Shown here piece by piece: positions 56,633 through 64,000 of a DNA stretch of 64,000 nt; within the stretch, counting starts at the first letter, position 1, and each line of letters starts with the position of its first letter. The notes under the pieces were generated by a model. The model made no database searches and was not told the DNA's origin. It worked only from the letters and a program-made list of their open reading frames with translations. Source of the DNA: Liriodendron chinense (lineage: Eukaryota; Streptophyta; Magnoliopsida; Magnoliales; Magnoliaceae); the NCBI GenBank assembly GCA_003013855.2, contig PVNU02000424.1:3658001-3722000 (forward strand), in the 5' to 3' direction. The translations under genes were made by a program, and so were the position numbers.

Positions 56633-57986
56633 TGTGCCAAGTTCGTCTAAAGAGTCACATGAGTTTGAAGTCGAATCATATGATTTCGACATCGAATTAG
56701 ACTTCGAGCTCATAGGTCTGGACGAAGCTCGGGATGAGGAAGATGATGATCCAGCTCCTGAACTAGAGGATCTCCTCAAAAAGTTCGAATTTAAAGCCAA
56801 TGTTGTAGTCGATGATTTTGAGGTAGTAAACTTGGGGACACCTGAGATCCCTAGGGAAGTACGCATCGGAAAATCATTGCCACCTGAGATGAAACAGAAA
56901 ATGATAGAGTTCCTAGCTCCAAGATTCTCCAACTTCGCGTTCTCATATGAAGACATGCCGGGGCTCGATGAAGAGCTCGTTGTACATCATCTGCCAACCA
57001 AGGCAGATATGAAGCCAGTGAAGCAGAAACTTCGAAGAATGAAGCCAGAATGGGCTCTGAAAGTCCGAGATGAAGTCATCAAGCAGTACAATGCGGGATT
57101 CTTGGTAGTCTCCAACTACCCTGAATGGCTCGCCAACATCGTACCAGTACTAAAGAAGGACGGCAAGGTTCGAATGTGCATCGACTTCCGAGATCTCAAC
57201 AAAGCCAGTCCAAAAGATGACTTCCCTTTGCCACACATCGACACTCTGGTCGACAATACTGCTGGATACAAGATCTTCTCATTCATGGACGGGTTCTCAG
57301 GTTACAATCAGATCAAGATGGCCGTCGAAGATCGCGAGAAGACATCGTTCATCACTCCCTGGGGAACCTTCTGTTACAGGGTGATGCCGTTCGGTCTGAA
57401 GAATGCAGGAGTAACATATTAGCGAGCAATGACAGCACTCTTCCACGACATGATGAACAAAGAGCTTGAAGTATATGTGGACGACATGATCGTCAAATCT
57501 CGCACAATTGAAGGACACTTTGAAGATCTGAAGAAGCTATTTAACAGATTAGAGAAGTACAAGCTCCGCCTCAACCCACAGAAATGTGTCTTCGGTGCAA
57601 TGGGAGGTAAGCTCCTCGGCTTTATGGTGAGCGAGGATCGCATCAGGGTCGACGAGACCAAAACCAGAGCAATCATCGAGATGCCCCCTCCTAGAACAGA
57701 GAAAGAAATTCGTGGCTTCCTCGGCAGAATTCAATACATCAGTCGCTTCATTGCACAGCTCACACCTATTTGTGAGCCCATTTTCAAGCTCCTTCGGAAG
57801 AACGTTCCAAAAGAATGGAATGATGATTGCCAAGTCGCCTTCGATCGCATCAAGAGATATCTCATGAATCCTCCAGTCCTAGTGCCGCCCGCTCCCGGAC
57901 GACCACTATTGTTATACATCTCGGTAGCAGCAGAAGCCATTGGCTGTGTCCTCGGCCAGCACGATGAGACCGGGAAGAAGGAATAA
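56587..57986 (+). pseudogene. pol: reverse transcriptase of Ogre-like element
   Basis: An acidic N-terminus (EVESYDFDIELDFELIGLDE) is followed by FSYEDMPGLDEELVVHHLP, MCIDFRDLNKASPKDDFPLP, FMDGFSGYNQIKM, FCYRVMPFGLKNAG, the catalytic YVDDMIVKS (57473-57499) and LGFMVSEDRIRVDE, then the start of RNase H (LLLYISVAAEAIGCVLGQ). A TAG at 57421-57423 replaces the Gln of the conserved YQR motif, and TAA at 57984 replaces the expected Gln before AIYYLSRKF. No frameshift. Copies element RNA into DNA when intact. Confidence 0.9.
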
Positions 57987-57998
57987 GCAATATACTAT

Positions 57999-60101
57999 TT
58001 GAGCCGAAAGTTCACCGACTACGAGACCAGGTATTCCCCGATCGAGAAGACTTGCCTCGCCCTAGTCTGGGCAACTCAGCGACTCCGTCAATACATGATT
58101 GCATTCCCTATTCTCCTCCTCGCTCGCATGGATCCGCTCAAGTACCTGTTCGAGAAACCGGCACTCACTGGAAGGATAGCTAAATGGCAGCTACTCTTGT
58201 CTGAGTTCGACATCACCTATGTCACTCAAAAGGCAATCAAGGGGCAGGCCCTCGCCGATCATCTTGCGGCTCACTCTCTCCTGGACTATCAGCCGCTCAA
58301 GACGTTCCTTCCTGATGAAGATCTCTTGCTTGTCGAAAGTGAAGAAAAGAGGAAGAAAGGTGAGTGGACGTTATTCTTCGATGGCGCAGCAAATTCTAAA
58401 GGAAGTGGTATTGGAGCAATCCTCTGCTCTCCAGACGATGTCCCTATTCCTATCTCAAGGCGCATAGCATTCGAGTGCACCAACAACATGGCAGAGTACG
58501 AAGCATGCATCGCTGGCTTAAGGGAAGCCATAATCCTGGGCGTCAAGAAGCTGCGAGTATTTGGAGACTCACAGCTTATCATCAATCAGGCCAATGGTGA
58601 ATGGAAAACCAAGGACGAGAAGTTGATACCATATCATGTGTATCTTGAAAATCTGATCGAAGAATTCAAAGAAGTCACCTTCTCATACATGCCCAGAGCC
58701 AAGAACCAGTTTGCAGATGCTCTCGCCACACTCGCATCAATGCTCGAGATCTCGAAAGGAGCTTCAGAATGGGAGCTCACAGTCGAAGTTCAAGATGAAC
58801 CTGCCTTTTGCCTGCAAATAGAAGAAGCCAAAGCTGTCCCTGACAAACCCTGGTATGCCGACATCAAGCAATATCTCGAAACCCAGGAGTATCCAGAATC
58901 AGCAACAGCAACAGATCGCCGAACCATTCAGCGTCTGGCCGGCCAGTTCACCATCAGTGGCAAAGTTCTTTACAAGCGATCCTATAATCACATCCTCCTT
59001 CGATGCGTCGACGAAACAGAAGCTGCAAAGATCATGAAAGAAATACACGAAGGAATCTGTGGCCCACACATGAATGGGCACATGACGGCAAAGAAGATTC
59101 TACGACTCGGCTATTATTGGCTCACCATGGAGACAGACTGTTGCCAGCATGTCAGAAAATGCTTCAAGTGTCAGGAGCATGCGAATCAAATCCATGCCCC
59201 ATCATCAGAGTTATACAACCTGACCACCCCCTGGCCCTTCTCCATGTGGGGACTCGACATCATCGGTAAGATCAGTCCCAAAGCATCAAATGGTCATGAG
59301 TACATACTTGTGGCAGTCGACTACTTCACCAAGTGGGTAGAGGCAGCCTCCTACACCACGATTGCAGCATCTCAGGTGACCAAATTCATGAAGAACAACA
59401 TCATATACGGGTATGGAATCCCTAATGCTATCATCACAGATAATGGGACCCCGTTCGTCAACAAGAAGATGGATGACTTCCTCAGCAAATTCAAGATCCA
59501 ACGTCATCGATCAAGCCCCTACCGTCCCCAGATGAATGGTGGGGTAGAAGCCGCAAACAAGACGATTGTCAGGATACTCGAGAAGATGGTCGTGACTTAT
59601 CGGGATTGGTCAGATATGCTCCCATATGCACTTTGGGCCTATCGAACGTCTGTACGGTCTGCTACGGGCGTTACTCCTTTCGAACTCACCTATGGAATGG
59701 AAGCAGTTCTACCAGTCGAGGTGGAAATACCATCACTACGGGTGTTACTAGAAAACGGAGTTGAAGAAGGAGAATGGCAACGGGCCAGATTCGATCAGTT
59801 GCAGCTAGCAGATGAAAAGCGCATGCGTGCACTAAGTCATTCTCAGTGTTATCAGAAAAGGATCGCTCGGGCTTACAACAAGAGAGTCCGAAAAAGAAGT
59901 TTCAAGGTAGGCGACATGGTTATGAAGAAGATTCTACCGTCGCACCTTCCGGACCCCAGAGGAAAGTTCAAACCCTCGTGGGACGGGCCACTAATCGTCA
60001 GAGAAGTACTTCCCGGAGGCGCCCTCAGACTCACCAGCATGAGAGGGGTGGATCTTCCTGAGCCAACCAACGCCGACAACGTGAAGATCTTTCACGGGTA
60101 A
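57999..60101 (+). CDS. pol: RNase H, archaeal-type RNase H and integrase part of Ogre-like polyprotein (open, 700 codons)
   Basis: The first codon is not a true start; the stretch continues the RT frame after the TAA at 57984. It opens with the end of RNase H (YETRYSPIEKTCLALVWA). The additional RNase H has FFDGAANSKGSG (~127), NNMAEYEACIAGL, FGDSQLIINQ (~189) and QFADALATLASM. Integrase has the H-H-C-C zinc domain (residues ~345-390: IHEGICGPH, RKCFKCQ), core acidic residues in VAVDYFTKWVEA (~440), ITDNGTPF (~480) and GGVEAANKT (~515), and a C-terminal GDMVMKKI / FKPSWDGPLIV. No stop over 2.1 kb, so this half is remarkably well kept compared with gag and RT. Confidence 0.92.
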   Translation: MSRKFTDYETRYSPIEKTCLALVWATQRLRQYMIAFPILLLARMDPLKYLFEKPALTGRIAKWQLLLSEFDITYVTQKAIKGQALADHLAAHSLLDYQPLKTFLPDEDLLLVESEEKRKKGEWTLFFDGAANSKGSGIGAILCSPDDVPIPISRRIAFECTNNMAEYEACIAGLREAIILGVKKLRVFGDSQLIINQANGEWKTKDEKLIPYHVYLENLIEEFKEVTFSYMPRAKNQFADALATLASMLEISKGASEWELTVEVQDEPAFCLQIEEAKAVPDKPWYADIKQYLETQEYPESATATDRRTIQRLAGQFTISGKVLYKRSYNHILLRCVDETEAAKIMKEIHEGICGPHMNGHMTAKKILRLGYYWLTMETDCCQHVRKCFKCQEHANQIHAPSSELYNLTTPWPFSMWGLDIIGKISPKASNGHEYILVAVDYFTKWVEAASYTTIAASQVTKFMKNNIIYGYGIPNAIITDNGTPFVNKKMDDFLSKFKIQRHRSSPYRPQMNGGVEAANKTIVRILEKMVVTYRDWSDMLPYALWAYRTSVRSATGVTPFELTYGMEAVLPVEVEIPSLRVLLENGVEEGEWQRARFDQLQLADEKRMRALSHSQCYQKRIARAYNKRVRKRSFKVGDMVMKKILPSHLPDPRGKFKPSWDGPLIVREVLPGGALRLTSMRGVDLPEPTNADNVKIFHG

Positions 60102-61190
60102 GTCATTCTGACCTTATCAAGGTTACTTTAATAGAGCTGAAGTCAAGAGGTCGAAGCTAAGATCTCTGAGAAATCATTTCCGTCCACCAACAAGTGTTTC
60201 AAATAAGGGGATTCAAAAAGACAAAAATACAAAAAAAAGGGATTCAAAAGGAAAAGACAAAAAAAAAGAAGAGAAAAAGAATACAAAAGAAAAAAAAAAG
60301 AAGAAAAGAGAAAGAAAAAGGGAAGCCAAAGCAAGGCACCCAAGAGAAAAAAAATCAGTCCAAGAAGAAACACATCCATCCATCCATCCACCTCAGAAGG
60401 GTCTTTAGCAAAGACCGACAGCTCTATTATCGTAACTCAGGATAAGGGCTGAAAGACTGCCATCGGCCGGCAACGACGGATTCCCGACCTCTAGCCGCCG
60501 CAGTTATCCAGAGATCCAGAAAGAAAAAAAAACAAACAAAAAAAAGGAAAAAGAAAATGTGTGCCTAAACAAAAAGGGCGGAGTGAAAACCCGAAAGGGC
60601 GCTCCGAGTAAAAACAGTGGGCATACAGCGGACTTAGTGAAAACTCGAAAGGCTGCCGAGGGTAAAAACAGCATAGCTGCCAAGGGGCAGGCAAGGTCAA
60701 ACACCCGGGACGTGGTGAAAACCCGAAAGGGCGCCACGGGCAAAAATGACGGGAAAAGGCCGGCTGTAGTGAAAACTCGAAAGAGCGCTGCAGGCAAAAA
60801 TGGCTTGAATGAAAAAAGAAAAAAAAAGTGCATGTACCAAGAAAGCAGACGGTCCAGATCGGTTCAAGCAGTTACAGTTCAAGAACAAGAAGTGCGGTCA
60901 GGAGTGAAGAACTCTGTAAATTCTGACAATCTCAAGAAGCAACAGTTTCCATTGCCTACACCTCTAGGGAACCAAAGGATCAAGCAAGTCAAAACTCGAG
61001 ACATCGGTCAAATCATTGACCGAGCCCCAGTTCTGATTCCTATATCCCGACACAAAATCCAGACACACTCACAAGACAACTCATGGCACAGTAGATTTTC
61101 AAACAGTTTTCTTTTCAATTAAATGCATCATATTTCTTTTACACATATCATATCATCTTTTTCAAAAAAAATACAAAAATGCATCATCAT
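60102..61190. other. spacer between integrase and antisense gene
   Basis: 60190-60370 and 60520-60560 are A/G-rich (AAAGAAAAAG runs). The middle carries the GTGAAAACCCGAAAGGGC repeats. A 187-codon plus-strand frame through it is Lys/Gly-rich repeat translation, not a recognised protein. 61090-61200 is unremarkable. Confidence 0.5.
60583..60800 (+). repeat. GTGAAAACCCGAAAGGGC repeat, four units
   Basis: Units start at 60583, 60637, 60715 and 60769 (steps 54, 78, 54). Each reads GTGAAAAC(C/T)CGAAAG(G/A)GCG, then about 8 bases, then G(G/A)(G/C)TAAAAA or GGCAAAAATG. The same block follows integrase in other plant Tat/Ogre elements in my experience. Confidence 0.85.
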
Positions 61191-61232
61191 CAATCATATA
61201 TGCAAAAAAGAATGTGCAGGTGGCCAACACAA

Positions 61233-63780
61233 TCAATCTCTACCCTCCTCCTCGGCCACATCAGGTAAGTCCTCTGACTCATAAAAAGATAGTCTCGCTC
61301 TCAACCTGCTCACCTCCATACGCAGGTAATGCGCCTCATCGCGCTCAAGGGTACGGATCGCTGTCTCCTCATCAGACAATCTCTGATCGGCAGCCAATCT
61401 CCTCGACATCATCTCACAATGATAACGAAGTGCAGAGATCTCAGACAGCAGATGGCCATGAGTGGCCAAAAGTAAGCAAGGATCAATGAATGGGCGCTCC
61501 TCAAAAGGTTCATATGAACCAGATGAAGAGCCAGCATCTCCAAGGATATCCTGCTCATCCTCATCAGCAGTCTGGTGCTAGCAAGGGATACGTCGATACA
61601 AAGACTGCTCAGCAACCCAGTACTGATACGGGGCGGTCGCCATCGGAAAAGTCCGCAGCTCAAATCCTAACGAATCAGCTGTCAAATAAATCGCCCAGGA
61701 ACAATCAATTCGGGTCTTAAGTCAGAGGACCTAGATGGAAGCACTCGACGCCCGATACCCGTGAAAGCAAAAAGAGGAACATCCTGCTCGTATCCAAACT
61801 GCCGCAGGAACCGGATAGGGTGATAAGAGAAATAAGATCGAAAGCCTACCAACATCAGAGGAAGGCGGTGTGCATCGCAAAGCACTGGAGGAAGTGAAAG
61901 CCAAGATGACTCCCAACGAACGTTCCAGTCACGAAGTTCAGCAAACATCCTGCGATACAAGGGCTCGCTCATCCTAGCTGTATGAGGAAGAAACTCCATA
62001 ATGTGTCGCATAAGGTCTGGGCGACGAGTGTCAGGAAAAGGTACAGGAACAGTCATCGAAAGACGCTCCCATAGCCAGACCTGATCACAAAAAGGAAAAG
62101 AAGTTCAGCTAGAGCAGAGCAATTCCTAACAAAGCAAGAGGAAAAAGGTGTAGAAAAGATACCTGAAGAAAGGCACAGCAGCCGCGAAGGACACGAGTGC
62201 GGCCCAGGGCGCAGTCAGTCAGCCCATTGAACAGCTCGGCCAAGATGAGAGAAATAATCCCCTGCCGTCGAATAGCTCGGCTCATCACTTCAAAAAGCAG
62301 AGGGGTCTAGGACCTGCGCCATCTCGAGAACAGCACCTCAGCAATCAAGCAGAACATCAGTGCGTTCCGAGCAAAGGTAGAACCGGCCACACTCTGAGGA
62401 CCCGAAAAAAGATCATACAGTAAGTCCAAGGAAAACACCATAGCATCCTGGCCACCGGCTGCAGGCCGAACAAGATAGGGGATCCCGAACCAGTTCTGCG
62501 ATGTGGCAGTCTTCGGCGACGTCTTCGGCGAAAAATACTGAGCATAATCCCAGGGTAGACCTGTCAAGCGTGCAAGCTCCTCCAAAGAAGGCCCCATCTC
62601 CATATCGTTGAACACAAACAAGTTCAACGAAGGGACCCAGTCAATCAAGGCAGCTCCGAGCATCCTCCAGTCAATATCAACTCTGGCCATATGGATCAGA
62701 CTGCCGAAGCCATAGGACTCCAAATCTCGAATCTCATAAGCTGACAAACTGTCAAGCCAAGCAAGCAGTCGTGGTGAGCAAGAAGGATGAGGAAACAGCT
62801 GATAAGTCCTCACTGGTACCCCCTCCAGCACAAAAGGCCCAGAAGTCAATAATGGCTCATCAAGGATCGGAAGGTCAACGGGCGAAGGAGAAGGAAAAGC
62901 TGGAACCTCTGCAGACTCGACAACCCCTGACCTGTCCCCAGTAACGGCTATGTCTGATATAGTCGCATCACTGTCGGAAACTGTCACAACCTCAGCCGCA
63001 CGGGAATACTCGCCCACCTCATGAACGGAGTGCGCAAAGGACCGATGACCAAGAGAAGGACAATGCTCCCCATCAAAAGGACTATCAGTGAAGATCACAC
63101 ATCACATCGTGGCATCCTGGCTAATCTGACCGTCGAAGAATACATCTGAACCATCAAAAAGGGTCCCGGCAACCCCGATCGAAGAATCAACGGTCAGATC
63201 TGGACCTGCGGCCCCCTCCAACAGGAAATCATGAATCCAATCATCATCCTGGCCGATCAAAGGGATCATCGAGGCATCCACACCATCCATCATCAGGGGG
63301 ACATCATCAATGACCACATCAAGTCCACCCAAGCAAGTATACCGCACATCTCGGCCCTCATCCAGAGCATCCAAACCGTCAAAGGTACCATCTGGAACCA
63401 TCCATCCCATCCAAGCATGAGATCAGCCCATCTATGTCCATCATGGTCCCATCACCACCATCCATCACATCATCCATGGGGCCCACACTTAAGGGATGCA
63501 TAGCCTCACCTATGTCCCATCCCATCATCCTATCTATACCATCCATTCCTCCCATAATGAGGGGCCCATTCAAATCTGAAAATCCAGCCATCCCACCATT
63601 AATGGAGCCATTTAAAACTCCACCAACCACCATCCCTAGCCCCTCATCAATGCCTCCATTCAATGCCCCATCTCCACCATTCATTAAAGAAATCCCTCCA
63701 TCATTAAAGCCTTCAATACTTTCTGAAGTGTGGGACCCACCATGGGCAGCCCCCACAGCCCCTAAATCACCACCATCCAT
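61233..63780 (-). pseudogene. antisense plant-mobile-domain-like gene in the Ogre-like element
   Basis: Opposite strand to gag-pol. From ATG 63780 an Asp/Gly/Met-rich low-complexity N-terminus (MDGGDLGAVGAAHGGSHTSE) shifts frame near 63400, then reads on to a core at 62880-62310: LSAYEIRDLESYGFGSLIHM, ARVDIDWRMLGALIDW-type sequence, FVFNDMEMGPSLEELARLTG and LLYDLFSG, as in plant mobile domain / DUF7745 proteins. A TAG at 62307 interrupts; the same frame continues (IISLILAELFNGLTD, LRGCCAFLQ) to a donor at 62163. Intron 62081-62162 (CAG/GTATCT...GATCAG) joins VWLWERLSMTVPVPFPD. YRRMFAELRDWNVRWESSW follows, and a coiled-coil end (LRMEVSRLRARLSFYESED) at 61233-61469. Host relatives act in gene silencing; the role here is unknown. 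Confidence 0.65.
63434..63760. repeat. low-complexity CCATCC/CATCATC tract
   Basis: Degenerate CCATCCATCATCC-type words run through the N-terminal part of the antisense gene, giving Met-Asp-Gly-Gly repeats on the minus strand and a Pro/Ser/Ile-rich open frame on the plus strand. The plus-strand frame is a shadow. Confidence 0.6.
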
Positions 63781-63954
63781 GGCCCAAGAAAGGACAAAGC
63801 AAGATGAGGACAAGATGATGAGGAAAGAGGAGACAAAGAGAAGATTCATTGTTGGAATCGAACCTGAACGTACAGAGCAGGTGGGGACAGCAGCAACAGG
63901 GACCAGGGAATGTCCAAGCACGAGCCAGCCCAGGCCACTCAAGAGACAAGCCCT

Positions 63955-63977
63955 GGGCGGCCTGCTCTAGGCCGCCC
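63955..63977. repeat. inverted copy of the LTR GC hairpin, upstream of the antisense gene
   Basis: GGGCGGCC and GGCCGCCC with a 7-base loop. On the minus strand the surrounding CCGTACGGGCGGCC...AGCAGGCCGCCC matches the LTR at 50388-50414 with three mismatches, all in the loop. It lies about 175 bp upstream of the antisense ATG. Confidence 0.8.
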
Positions 63978-64000
63978 GTACGGACATGGATCCCCTCTCT

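Larger units (their letters stand above)
49363..64000 (+). mobile_element. Ogre-like Ty3/gypsy retrotransposon (3' end beyond window)
   Basis: Order on plus: duplicated U3, full 5' LTR, primer site, leader, gag, protease, candidate intron, RT, RNase H, archaeal-type RNase H, integrase, repeat-rich spacer, antisense gene. The protease motif LIDNGSSLNVCP with MLLGRPWLHKVGAVPSTLHQ, the intron position and the archaeal-type RNase H all point to the Ogre branch of Tat. More than 14 kb is visible and the 3' LTR is not reached. Confidence 0.9.

Noticed and set aside
60559..61122. 187-codon Lys/Gly-rich frame after integrase
   Set aside because: Driven by the GTGAAAACCCGAAAGGGC repeats; a similar noncoding block follows integrase in related elements.
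63434..63970. 178-codon Pro/Ser-rich plus-strand frame
   Set aside because: Shadow of the low-complexity N-terminus of the antisense gene; no family match and composition follows the CCATCC tract.

Overview
This is nuclear DNA of a flowering plant from a repeat-rich, probably pericentromeric or otherwise heterochromatic region of a large genome. The evidence is plant-type Ty3/gypsy elements of the Ogre/Tat/Athila (OTA) group and of the Tekay/Del group, Ty1/copia elements, a CACTA transposon, PIF/Harbinger elements with TTA target duplications, and many CT microsatellites. No intact host gene, rRNA, tRNA or CRISPR array was recognised. Many blocks carry short GGGCCC/GTGGACCC-type sequences, which I associate loosely with magnoliid-type genomes; the species cannot be fixed from the window.

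Layout. 1-3185: minus-strand gag, primer-binding site and 5' LTR of an Athila-like element. 3186-6882: unclassified LTR-like sequence with a 77-bp tandem array and an 18-bp minisatellite, split by a 740-bp Harbinger-type element (5679-6418). 6883-9723: minus-strand Tekay-type 3' LTR and its polypurine tract. 9724-11040: unclassified. 11041-22196: a decayed CACTA element with GTA duplications, holding an unrecognised small reading frame, a tnp2 transposase relic and a second (Ptta/En/Spm-type) gene that is cut by an Athila-related solo LTR (19327-20963, GTCAT duplications). 22197-24589: noncoding. 24590-27249: a structurally complete but short copia element (GAAAA duplications) with only gag and protease. 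29117-40822: a second Harbinger-type element containing a nested Tat-lineage gypsy element (30153-40768, GTTAC duplications) with gag, protease, RT, RNase H, archaeal-type RNase H and integrase on the minus strand and a spliced antisense gene on the plus strand. 40823-44040: unclassified. 44041-49362: a Sire-like copia LTR broken by an Athila-related LTR fragment, which is itself cut by a minus-strand Tekay-type 5' LTR. 49363-64000: an Ogre-like gypsy element on the plus strand with a duplicated U3 promoter, gag, protease, a candidate intron, RT and an uninterrupted RNase H-aRNH-integrase frame, followed by an antisense gene with a plant-mobile-domain (DUF7745-like) core; its 3' LTR is beyond the window.

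The coding parts work only as transposition machinery: gag makes the particle, protease/RT/RNase H copy the RNA, integrase inserts the cDNA, and the CACTA transposase would cut and paste its own ends. Nearly all frames carry stops or shifts, many of them C-to-T type changes expected from cytosine methylation. The points most worth a second look are: antisense, intron-containing accessory genes at the same place (between integrase and 3' LTR) in two different OTA elements; clusters of self-complementary ACCGGTCG/CCGATCGG-type motifs in LTRs of several unrelated families; a 13-bp W-box/GCN4-like array upstream of two TATA boxes in the Ogre-like LTR; and a GC-rich hairpin of that LTR repeated in inverted orientation just upstream of its antisense gene.
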